Program-made: the position numbers and the translations under genes
Notes under the pieces: model-generated
What the model saw: the letters and a program-made list of their open reading frames with translations, nothing else
What the model was told of the DNA's origin: nothing
Database searches by the model: none
DNA from: Ga0077555 sp963761475
Lineage (GTDB): Bacteria; Pseudomonadota; Alphaproteobacteria; Rhizobiales; Hyphomicrobiaceae
Length of the DNA stretch: 64,000 bases
Direction of reading: 5' to 3'
Assembly: GCA_963761475.1 (NCBI GenBank)
Contig: CAVXGT010000013.1
Span: 1 to 64,000 of the forward strand
Shown: positions 55,406-63,153 of the stretch, piece by piece
Position numbering within the stretch: position 1 is the first letter of the stretch
Layout: each line of letters starts with the position of its first letter

Positions 55406-56686
55406 TCAAGCCGCCTCGAGGATCGCCGCCACGCCCATGCCACCGGCGGTGCAGATCGAGATGAGACCCCGCCCCCTGCCCTGTTCGGCCAGCAATTTCG
55501 ACAACAGCCCCACGATCCGGGCGCCGGTCGCAGCGAACGGATGACCGTAGGCGATCGAGGAACCCTTGACGTTCATGCGGGTGCGATCGATGGCGCCTAG
55601 CGGCTCGGACTTGCCGAGGCGGGTGCGGCAGTAATCGGCGTCTTCCCATGCCTTCAGCGTCGAGAGCACCTGTGCGGCGAAGGCCTCGTGGATCTCGTAG
55701 AAGTCGAAGTCCTGCAGTTTCAGGCCAGCGCGGTCGAGCAGCCTTGAGACGGCGATGGTGGGTGCCATCAGCAGGCCTTCGCCAGCGACGAAGTCGTTGG
55801 CGGCGGTCTGGGCGTGGACGAGGTAGGCCTGCGGCTTCAATCCGCGTTTTGCCGCCCAGTCCTCGGAGGCGAGCAGTACGCCGGCTGCGCCATCCGTGAG
55901 CGGCGTCGAGTTGGCCGCCGTCAGTGTGCCGCGCGGACCCTTCTCGAAAACGGTCTTGAGGGTCGCGATTTTGTCGAGGCTCATGTCCTCGCGAATGTTG
56001 TTGTCGCGCCAGACGCCCGCCGCTGGCACGATCAGGTCGTCCATGAAACCGTCGCGGTAGGCCGCCGCCGCCTTCATGTGGCTGTCGTAGGCGAGCTGGT
56101 CCTGGGCCTCGCGCGTGACCTGCCAGTGCTGGGCCATGAGCTCGCAGTGCTGGCCCATGGAGAGGCCGGTGCGTGGCTCGGCAACGGAGGGTGGAAGAGG
56201 CGCAAGCTCGCCCGGCGAAAAGCCTTTGAAGGCCGAGATGCGCGCGCCCATCGTGCGTGCCTGTTGGGCCTGAATGAGGCGGCCGGCGAGACGCTTCGAC
56301 ACCACGATCGGAGCATCGGAGGTGGTATCGGAACCCGCCGCGATGGCGCAGTCGATCTCGCCGGTGGCGATCTTGGCGGCCGAACCCATCGCCGCCTGCA
56401 AACTGGTGCCGCAGGCCTGCATCATGGTTATGCCGGGCGTGGACATGGCGAGCTTGGAGCCGATGACGGCTTCGCGGGCAATGTTCCAATCCTTGGAGTG
56501 GGTGACGACGGCGCCGCCTGCGACCTCGTCGATGTGGGTGGCGGCGAGGCCGTACTTCTCCACCAGGCCATCGAGGACGGTGGTCATCATCTCAAGGTTG
56601 GAGAGGTCGGCGTAGAAGGAATTCGAGCGGCAGAACGGAATGCGCACGCCACCGATGATGGCTACGCGGCGGAGGGGCTGTGTCAT
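55406..56686 (-). CDS. fadI: acetyl-CoA acyltransferase (FadI-type thiolase)
   Basis: Thiolytic last step of beta-oxidation. 426 residues, near E. coli FadI. The nucleophile is Cys92 in MMQACGTSLQAA; the second half has YEIHEAFAAQVL, SSIAYGHPFAATGAR with catalytic histidine, and SICTAGGMGVAAI with the acid/base cysteine. Start ATG 56686. It is last in the fadE, tubby-like, fadJ, thiolase run on the minus strand and lies 45 bases downstream of fadJ, so the two subunits of the trifunctional complex are probably made together. Confidence 0.93.
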   Translation of the reverse strand: MTQPLRRVAIIGGVRIPFCRSNSFYADLSNLEMMTTVLDGLVEKYGLAATHIDEVAGGAVVTHSKDWNIAREAVIGSKLAMSTPGITMMQACGTSLQAAMGSAAKIATGEIDCAIAAGSDTTSDAPIVVSKRLAGRLIQAQQARTMGARISAFKGFSPGELAPLPPSVAEPRTGLSMGQHCELMAQHWQVTREAQDQLAYDSHMKAAAAYRDGFMDDLIVPAAGVWRDNNIREDMSLDKIATLKTVFEKGPRGTLTAANSTPLTDGAAGVLLASEDWAAKRGLKPQAYLVHAQTAANDFVAGEGLLMAPTIAVSRLLDRAGLKLQDFDFYEIHEAFAAQVLSTLKAWEDADYCRTRLGKSEPLGAIDRTRMNVKGSSIAYGHPFAATGARIVGLLSKLLAEQGRGRGLISICTAGGMGVAAILEAA

Positions 56687-56731
56687 GACGAAGTCCTCGG
56701 GCTTGAAAGGGCAGGGCTTATGGCCCGATCC

Positions 56732-58735
56732 TCATTCGGCGGCGCGCTGGTCCATGGGGCGAGCGGCAGCCCCAGTGGCAGTGTTTGCCTTGTAGTGGAG
56801 CGGTCCGCCGCGGAAGGGTGCGAAACCAGTGCCGAAGATGATGCCGGCGTCGACGAGATCGGCACTGGCGACGATGCCGTCGGCGTGGGCGCGCTCGGCT
56901 TCGGCAATGAGGGGTCCGACCAGCTCCGCACCGAGGCGGGCGAGGTCGGCCTTGTCATAGGGACGCTCGGCTTTGATCGGCTTGCCCTCCTTCCACGTAT
57001 AGAAGCCCTCCCCCGTCTTCTTGCCGAGCTTTCCCGCGGCAACGAGCTTGTCGAGACGCGAGCCCGCGCTCTCGAACTTGAGGATGCGGCCGACGTGCTG
57101 GCAGACGTCTAAGCCCACAGTGTCGGCAAGCTCGATTGGCCCCATTGGCATGCCGAAGACGCGAGCGGCCTCGTCGATGCGCTCTGCCGCCTCGCCTTTC
57201 TCAAGGCGCTCCATGGCGCGCATCATGTAGGGGGCGAGCACGCGGTTGACGAGGAAGCCCGGACAGCTCTTGACGATCAGGGGGAATTTGTCGATTGCCG
57301 TGACGAAGGCGCAGCCCTTGGCCGTCTCGGTCTCGCGGCTGGCGGCGCCGCGGATGACCTCGACCAGCGGCATCTGGGCGACGGGGTTGAAAAAGTGGAT
57401 GCCGATCAGGCGGCCGGGATCGGCGAGACCCTGGGCGATGTCCTCGATCATCAGCGATGACGTGTTGGTCGCCAGCACCGCATCTGCTTTCAGCTTGCCC
57501 TCGAGACCGCGGAGCAGCGACTGCTTGACCTCCAGCTTTTCGACGATGGCCTCGATGACGAGGTCGGCGCGGGCGATGTTGTGGCCTTCGCGGTCGGCGA
57601 TGAGGCGGGCTCCGGCCGCGGCGCGCTGGGCCTTGGTGCGAAAACGGCGGCCAAAGAGCTTGGATTGGGCCGCAATACCCTTCGCGATCGCCTCTTCGGA
57701 AAGATCCTGCAGGCTCACCTCCATGCCGGCTGCCGCGCAGGCGCCGGCGATGTCGGCGCCCATGACGCCGGCGCCGATGACGTGAACGCGGCGCGGCTTC
57801 CAGGCGAGACCTTTCGGCGCCTGGGCTTTCATCTCCTCGGAGAGGCGGAAGACGCGGCGCAGATTGCGAGAAGTGTCCGAGACCATCAGTGGGGCGAAGG
57901 CTCTGGTCTCCTCTGCCTTCATGGCTTTGAGGCTACCGCCGTGCTGCTGGAACAGATCGATCAGGCGGAAGGGCGCGGGGTAGTGATCCTCGCGCACCTT
58001 TTTCGCGGTCTCGGCACGCATCCGGGAGGCGAGCACGCCCCGCAGCGGCCATTGGCGTAGCGCCTGGCTCGCGGCGCCTGCGGGTTTTGCCTTGCGTTTG
58101 CGGCTGACGGCCTTTCTCGCAGCCCAGGTGAGGTTTTGCGGCGACGCGACCAGCTCGTCGATCAGGCCCATGGCGCGCGCCGCGTTGGCGCGGATCATGC
58201 GCCCGGTCAGCATCGTCTGCATGGCCTGCATGGGTCCCGCCTGGCGTATCGAGCGCCACGTGCCATTGAAACCCGGGAAGATGCCGAGGCGGACTTCCGG
58301 GAAACCGATGCGGGTGGCATCGTCGCGGGTGGCGATGCGCCAGTGGCAGGCGAGCGCTAGCTCCAGGCCGCCACCGAGACAGAAGCCGTGGATGGCGCAG
58401 ACGACGGGGACGGCTAGGACCTCGATACGATCGAGCATCGCCAGGACCGGCTCGATTGCTGCTTGGACCTCGGCGGCTGTCTTGAACTGCTCGAACTCGC
58501 GCACGTCGGCGCCGACGATGAAACCCTTGTCCTTGCCGGAGATGAAGACCAGGCCCTCGATGCGTTTGGCGGCGATGCCGGCCTCGACGGCCTCGACGAT
58601 GCGGCCGAGCTCTTCCAGCGGGCGGCGGCCGAGTGCGTTCTGGCTCTCGCCCTCGCGATCGAACACGGCCCAGGCGATCGCCTGCTCGTCGACGCTGAAG
58701 CGCCAGTCCTTCAAGTCTGCCAGCTCGACTGTCAT
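56732..58735 (-). CDS. fadJ: multifunctional fatty-acid oxidation enzyme FadJ-like (enoyl-CoA hydratase / 3-hydroxyacyl-CoA dehydrogenase)
   Basis: 667 residues. The N-terminal crotonase domain (about 1-190) has FIVGADVREF and HGFCLGGGLELALACHWR. The NAD-binding 3-hydroxyacyl-CoA dehydrogenase has VIGAGVMGADIAGACAAAG, NTSSLMIEDIA, and the catalytic region GIHFFNPVAQMPLVEVI; SCPGFLVNRVLAPYM and the second C-terminal domain follow. Start: ATG 58735 is chosen, but GTG codons at 58741 and 58744 are closer to AGGAAGG and may be used. It pairs with the thiolase and lies downstream of the tubby-like gene. Confidence 0.93.
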   Translation of the reverse strand: MTVELADLKDWRFSVDEQAIAWAVFDREGESQNALGRRPLEELGRIVEAVEAGIAAKRIEGLVFISGKDKGFIVGADVREFEQFKTAAEVQAAIEPVLAMLDRIEVLAVPVVCAIHGFCLGGGLELALACHWRIATRDDATRIGFPEVRLGIFPGFNGTWRSIRQAGPMQAMQTMLTGRMIRANAARAMGLIDELVASPQNLTWAARKAVSRKRKAKPAGAASQALRQWPLRGVLASRMRAETAKKVREDHYPAPFRLIDLFQQHGGSLKAMKAEETRAFAPLMVSDTSRNLRRVFRLSEEMKAQAPKGLAWKPRRVHVIGAGVMGADIAGACAAAGMEVSLQDLSEEAIAKGIAAQSKLFGRRFRTKAQRAAAGARLIADREGHNIARADLVIEAIVEKLEVKQSLLRGLEGKLKADAVLATNTSSLMIEDIAQGLADPGRLIGIHFFNPVAQMPLVEVIRGAASRETETAKGCAFVTAIDKFPLIVKSCPGFLVNRVLAPYMMRAMERLEKGEAAERIDEAARVFGMPMGPIELADTVGLDVCQHVGRILKFESAGSRLDKLVAAGKLGKKTGEGFYTWKEGKPIKAERPYDKADLARLGAELVGPLIAEAERAHADGIVASADLVDAGIIFGTGFAPFRGGPLHYKANTATGAAARPMDQRAAE

Positions 58736-58774
58736 GGGCACCACATTCCTTCCTGGCTTCGTCGGGGGGGGGGA

Positions 58775-59362
58775 TCAGCCGCGGGAGCGTTCCAACAGAA
58801 TGATCATCATGAGGCCCAGGAGCAAACAGGCCTGCTCCTCAGGCGTGATGGGGGCAAGCTGCTCGATGGCGAAACGGCTCTCGAGTAGGGCAGGTTGCTT
58901 GAGCATGGTGCAGGCATCGGCGTCGCTGCCGATGCGCGTGACGTTGTATCGAGGGTTCAGGATATAGCCGGTGAGCAACCCTATGACGGGGATCTGACCC
59001 AGCAGGTTGTCGACGAGGCGGACGAAGGGGTTGTCTTCGTGCACGTCGAAGGCGGGTCGATCGCCGACGCTGATGATGTAGTGTGCGCGCCAGAGCGATC
59101 GCATGCCCTCTCGGCGAACGAGGCCGATCGTCTGGCCGTGCTGGTCTGCGAAATGATAGTTTGCCGTGAAGTCGATGACGCGGTCGGCCTTGATGGCGTA
59201 GATCGGCTGCTGCTGGGTCTCGTCGGCAAAGACGGTGACGTTCTCCCGGAGAGCGAACAGTTTCTGGCGGACATAGCCGATTTCCTGACCGCTGGCGTCG
59301 CGCACGCTCATCTGCGGCACGAAGGTCAGGATCTTGAACGCTATGCTCAACGGGAACTGCAT
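58775..59362 (-). CDS. LURP-one-related / tubby-like fold protein of unknown function
   Basis: 195 residues. The pattern MQFPLSIAFKILTFVPQMSVRDASGQ, then IGYVRQKLFALRENVTVFAD, and IYAIKADRVIDFTANYHFAD looks like the LURP-one / tubby C-terminal-like barrel found in scramblase-related proteins. A C-terminal hydrophobic stretch (QACLLLGLMMIILLE) may anchor it or bind lipid. The assignment is by memory of the fold's sequence style and is tentative. It lies between fadE and fadJ on the same strand with short gaps (48 and 39 bases), so it is probably co-transcribed with beta-oxidation genes. Confidence 0.75.
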   Translation of the reverse strand: MQFPLSIAFKILTFVPQMSVRDASGQEIGYVRQKLFALRENVTVFADETQQQPIYAIKADRVIDFTANYHFADQHGQTIGLVRREGMRSLWRAHYIISVGDRPAFDVHEDNPFVRLVDNLLGQIPVIGLLTGYILNPRYNVTRIGSDADACTMLKQPALLESRFAIEQLAPITPEEQACLLLGLMMIILLERSRG

Positions 59363-59410
59363 GGGCCAGCCTTTTCTTGCCCCCGGTCACTGCCGGGCCA
59401 TTCGCGTCTT

Positions 59411-61915
59411 CTATGCGCCGGCTGGCATGCCGGCGGCACGGGCGTTGTGGCCGGGCGTGAGATAGTTCGGCTTGACTTCGGCCGGATCGAAATGATCGAC
59501 CGCGATGACCCTTGCGGTCAGCGCCTCGACCTCCTTCAGCAGAGCCGCCTCCCCTGCCGTCAAGACCCCCTTGGCTTCGGCTTCGCCGATCCAGTCGACG
59601 CCATGATACCGCTTGACCACACCCTGCCTAATGGCACGTTCAAGTTTCCTCTCGGCATCTTCCGCGGCCACGACCTTTTCCAGCGTCACTTCCAGGAGAC
59701 CGGTGGGGTCGTTGGGGTCGCGGGAGACGAAGATCTCTCGGGTGAGGCGGTCGCGAACGTCGCCGGGCTCGATCACCTTGCGGACGACTTGCGAGCCGAG
59801 GCGGTCTGGTGCAGGCCGATGGCGCCTACCAAACGGGAACACGATGGCGCGAAGCTTGGTGCGGACGAGGGTGTTGGGGAAGTTGTCGATGGCGCCGCCC
59901 AGCGCCTGCTGGAACCGATAGAGGCCGTTCAGGGCGCACATTTCGACGATGTCGCGGTCGGCAGCGGGAAAGCCGTCGTCCTCGAAGCGCTTGAGGACGG
60001 TGGCGAGGAGGTAGAGTTCGGAAAGGGCATCGGCCATGCGGCCGGTGAGCTTCTGCTTGGTTTTCAGGCCGCCGCCGAGCATGGCCACCATCAGGTCGGC
60101 GACGAGGGCGAAATTATGCGCCTGGCGCCAGAGCTGGCGATACCAGTGCTCAAGACCCGGCACCTTCTCCGGTACAGCACCGAAGGCGCCAGCCGTGACG
60201 TTATGGAAGAAGGCGGCGAAGGCATTGGCCAATGAGAATGAGATGTGGCCGCAGAAGGCTGCATCGAAGGCCTTGAGGCCCGCCTGGCGGTCGGGGTTCT
60301 CGCAGGCCTTGATCTCCTGATAGAGGAAGGGGTGCGATCTGAGCGCGCCTTGGGCAAACGTGATCAGGGAGCGGGTGAGGATATTGGCGCCCTCGACGGT
60401 GATGCCGACGGGCACCATTTGGTAGGCCGACTGCAGGTAGTTGGCGGGGCCATCGCAGATGCCGCGGCCGCCGTGCAGGTCCATGGCGTCGTTGACGGAC
60501 TGGCGCAGGCGCTCAGTCGACTGGTATTTCATGATGGCCGAGATCACCGAAGGCTTCTCACCTTCCGAGACCATGGCTGCGGTTACAGCCCGGCCGGCCT
60601 CGTTGATATAGGCGTTCTCGACGAGGCGGGCCATCGGCTCCTCGAGACCCTCCATCCGGGCGATCGGGAGGCCAAACTGCTTGCGGATGCGGCCATAGGC
60701 CGTTGCAAAGCGCAGCATCGACTTGGCGCCGGCGGCGCCCGACGATGGGAGTGAGATGGCCCGTCCCGCTGCCAGGCACTCCATCAGCATCCGCCAACCC
60801 TGTCCGACCATGCGTTCGCCGCCGATCACCCACTCCATGGGGATGAACACGTCCTTGGCCCAGTTCGGGCCGTTCGGGAACGCTGCGCCCGACGGCAGGT
60901 GGCGACGGCCGATGTTGACGCCGGGGTGGTTGGCCGGGATCAGGGCGACGGTGATGCCGACGTCCTCGTCTTTGGCGAGCAGGTGCTCGGGATCGAACAG
61001 GCGGAAAGCGAGGCCGACCAGCGTCGCCTTGGGGCCAAGGGTGATGTAGCGCTTGTCCCAGGACAGGCGAATGCCAAGGGTTTCGCGTCCCTCCCATTGG
61101 CCCTTGGTGACATAGCCCACGTCTCGCATGGTTGCGGCATCGGACCCTGATGTCGGGCCGGTGAGCGAGAAGCACGGGACCTCCAGTCCCTTGGCGAGGC
61201 GCGGCAGGTAATGCTCTTTCTGCACGTCGGTGCCGTACTTTTCGATCAGCTCGCCGGGGCCCAGGGAGTTCGGGACCATGACGATGGTCACCACATCGGG
61301 TGAGCGCGAAGCGATCTTGCCGAGGATCAGGGACTGGGCCTGGGGTGAGAAGCCGAGGCCGCCGTGCTCCTTCGAGATCAGCATGCCGAGGAACCCCGCC
61401 TTTTTGGCGAAGTCCCAGACCGCTTCCGGCACCTCCTTCTCGGTATGGCGCACCTGCCAGTCGTTAATCATGCGGCAGAGCTGGTCGGTGGGTCCGTCGA
61501 GGAAGGCGCGTTCCTCTGGCGTCAGGCGGACCGGGGGGATGTCGCGCAGGCGCTGCCAGTTGGGACGTCCCGAGAACAGCTCGGCATCGAAGCCGACGGT
61601 GCCCGCTTCGAGCGCCTGGGCCTCGGTGTCGGAGACTTTTGGCAGGATGCGACGGACGGCCTTATAGGCTGGGCCTGTCACCACGAGGCGCCGAAGTTGG
61701 GGAATGGCCAATAGTGCCAGAGCGATGGCCGGGAGCCAGCCGAGCCATCCGAGCCACGTGGGTGACTCGAGCTCGAGATCGCCCGATAGAAGGCCCGCCT
61801 GGCAAGCGAAGGCCACCAGAGCTGCCAGCAGCGCCCACAGCCAAGCTGAGGCTTGCCGCATGGCGAGGAGGAAGACCGCCGCAACCACTGCCGCGGCAAA
61901 TATCAACACTGTCAC
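59411..61915 (-). CDS. fadE: acyl-CoA dehydrogenase FadE
   Basis: First step of fatty-acid beta-oxidation; FAD-dependent. 834 residues (E. coli FadE 814). An N-terminal region of two to three membrane helices (about 1-72) precedes the dehydrogenase core: SKEHGGLGFSP, FSLTGPTSGSDA, and YGRIRKQFGLPIA, and the C-terminal DUF1974-type domain. DLHGGRGICDGPANYLQ is a strong family match. Start is a GTG at 61915. It is the first gene of the leftward fad group. A dyad at 62080-62103 lies 165 bases upstream of its start and may control it. Confidence 0.95.
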   Translation of the reverse strand: MTVLIFAAAVVAAVFLLAMRQASAWLWALLAALVAFACQAGLLSGDLELESPTWLGWLGWLPAIALALLAIPQLRRLVVTGPAYKAVRRILPKVSDTEAQALEAGTVGFDAELFSGRPNWQRLRDIPPVRLTPEERAFLDGPTDQLCRMINDWQVRHTEKEVPEAVWDFAKKAGFLGMLISKEHGGLGFSPQAQSLILGKIASRSPDVVTIVMVPNSLGPGELIEKYGTDVQKEHYLPRLAKGLEVPCFSLTGPTSGSDAATMRDVGYVTKGQWEGRETLGIRLSWDKRYITLGPKATLVGLAFRLFDPEHLLAKDEDVGITVALIPANHPGVNIGRRHLPSGAAFPNGPNWAKDVFIPMEWVIGGERMVGQGWRMLMECLAAGRAISLPSSGAAGAKSMLRFATAYGRIRKQFGLPIARMEGLEEPMARLVENAYINEAGRAVTAAMVSEGEKPSVISAIMKYQSTERLRQSVNDAMDLHGGRGICDGPANYLQSAYQMVPVGITVEGANILTRSLITFAQGALRSHPFLYQEIKACENPDRQAGLKAFDAAFCGHISFSLANAFAAFFHNVTAGAFGAVPEKVPGLEHWYRQLWRQAHNFALVADLMVAMLGGGLKTKQKLTGRMADALSELYLLATVLKRFEDDGFPAADRDIVEMCALNGLYRFQQALGGAIDNFPNTLVRTKLRAIVFPFGRRHRPAPDRLGSQVVRKVIEPGDVRDRLTREIFVSRDPNDPTGLLEVTLEKVVAAEDAERKLERAIRQGVVKRYHGVDWIGEAEAKGVLTAGEAALLKEVEALTARVIAVDHFDPAEVKPNYLTPGHNARAAGMPAGA

Positions 61916-62079
61916 AGCCTCTCGCCTCCCCTGGGTTGCCGATCCAAGCCAGATGAGTGACCTCCACCCGCGTGTGGCCTGTGGTTCGACATCTGCCAGC
62001 GTTTATAGCGCGAGTGGGTTGCGAGCGCGATAACGAGTGGGTCAATGGGGTCGAACGCGGTGAGTGACGACCAGATGTG

Positions 62080-62103
62080 TTGGAAACTGCAGATTGTTTC
62101 CAA
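62080..62103. promoter_or_regulatory. perfect 8-8-8 dyad between fadE and soxY
   Basis: TTGGAAAC (62080-62087), eight spacer bases, then GTTTCCAA (62096-62103) form a perfect inverted repeat, a form typical of dimeric repressor sites. The core GAAAC...GTTTC recalls PsrA-type fatty-acid repressor sites, but with an eight-base rather than a four-base spacer. It lies in the divergent gap of fadE and soxY, eight bases before TTGACA. It is a direct observation; the protein that binds is unknown, and no TetR, GntR or ArsR regulator is beside it. Confidence 0.55.
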
Positions 62104-62111
62104 TCCGTCAT

Positions 62112-62143
62112 TTGACATCGCGGTCGGCGGGCCAGAGGATAGC
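62112..62143 (+). promoter_or_regulatory. candidate soxY promoter
   Basis: TTGACA at 62112-62117 is a perfect -35 hexamer. The region 18-21 bases on has AGGATAGC, a weak -10 with imperfect spacing, so only the -35 is convincing. The dyad at 62080-62103 ends eight bases upstream, a typical place for a regulator contacting RNA polymerase. Confidence 0.35.
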
Positions 62144-62175
62144 AGCAACATAAGGCGCCTCGTCAGGGAGTGGAC

Positions 62176-62664
62176 ATGAAAGAGGCCCGCTACGTCGCTG
62201 TCGTCCGGCGACGCGATCTATTGATATCCGCCTCCTCCGCTGGGCTCATCCTGGCGCTTGCCGGCGCGGCCGGAGCGTCAAGCCCCGATAAGCCTGCCCA
62301 GCCCTCCCTCTACGATCAGGCGCTCGATAAAATCCTCGGCGATGCCAAGCCGCGGCCGGAGAAAATATCGATCGAGATCCCAGAGATTGCTGAAAACGGC
62401 AACACGGTGCCCTACACGATCGCGGTCGCGAGCCCGATGACGGACATCGACCACATCAAGGCTGTGCATGTTCTGTCGACCGGCAACCCGCTGCCAAATA
62501 TCGCCTCCTTCTATTTCGGCCCCGCCGTTGGCAAGGCCGTGCTGGCCAGCCGGATGCGGCTTGCGAAGACGCAGGAGGTCGTCATCTTGGCCGAGCGTGC
62601 GGACGGCAAGTTCCTGGTCGCGCGGCGCACCGTGAAGGTGACGATCGGGGGGTGCGGCGGCTAG
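62176..62664 (+). CDS. soxY: sulfur-carrier protein SoxY
   Basis: Carries sulfur intermediates on a C-terminal cysteine during thiosulfate oxidation. 162 residues. The Tat leader RRRDLLISASSAGLILALAGA near residues 11-31 sends it folded to the periplasm, and the tail VTIGGCGG carries the hallmark GGCGG motif with Cys160. ATG 62176 is favoured by AGGGAG six bases upstream; a GTG at 62170 is possible. SoxZ follows at 98 bases. No soxXA, soxB or soxCD is present in the window. Confidence 0.94.
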   Translation: MKEARYVAVVRRRDLLISASSAGLILALAGAAGASSPDKPAQPSLYDQALDKILGDAKPRPEKISIEIPEIAENGNTVPYTIAVASPMTDIDHIKAVHVLSTGNPLPNIASFYFGPAVGKAVLASRMRLAKTQEVVILAERADGKFLVARRTVKVTIGGCGG

Positions 62665-62761
62665 CGACGATGCAGCACCGGGATCACAGGTATGGCGCCG
62701 TGTCGGCGCAGTGCCTTGCGGTCACATCTCGAACAACGGACTTGAGACCGAGTACAGAGCC

Positions 62762-63088
62762 ATGAGCCTCAGACCCCGCATCAAAATACCGGACGTCATC
62801 AAGGCGGGCGAGATCATTGAGATCAAGACCTTGATCAGTCACATCATGGAAACCGGTCAACGCCGCGACAAGGATGGCAAACCCATTCCGCGCAACATCA
62901 TCAATGCCTTCCGCGCCACCTTCGCGGGCAAGGAGGTGTTTCGCGCCGAGTTGCATCCGGGAACGTCGGCCAACCCCTATATCGTGTTCCATCTCAAGGT
63001 CGAGCAGACGGGTGCGCTCGAATTCACGTGGACCGAGGACAGCGGCACCAAGGCTGTCGAGACCGTCATGATCAACGTCGAGGCCTGA
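62762..63088 (+). CDS. soxZ: SoxZ, partner of SoxY
   Basis: 108 residues; forms the SoxYZ heterodimer, with SoxY exported as its carrier. It begins MSLRPRIKIPDVIKAGEIIEIK, followed by LISHIMETGQRRD, the family signature, and ALEFTWTEDSGT near the end. No leader, so it is exported with SoxY by the Tat pathway. Start ATG 62762. The pair appears without the rest of the sox operon and could serve an sHdr-type pathway or another Sox system elsewhere in the genome. Confidence 0.94.
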   Translation: MSLRPRIKIPDVIKAGEIIEIKTLISHIMETGQRRDKDGKPIPRNIINAFRATFAGKEVFRAELHPGTSANPYIVFHLKVEQTGALEFTWTEDSGTKAVETVMINVEA

Positions 63089-63153
63089 CAGGCTGGCGTT
63101 GGCCCGGTTATCGGCAATCCGAAGCTCTCCCCCTTCCCTCCCCTTGGCGCGGG

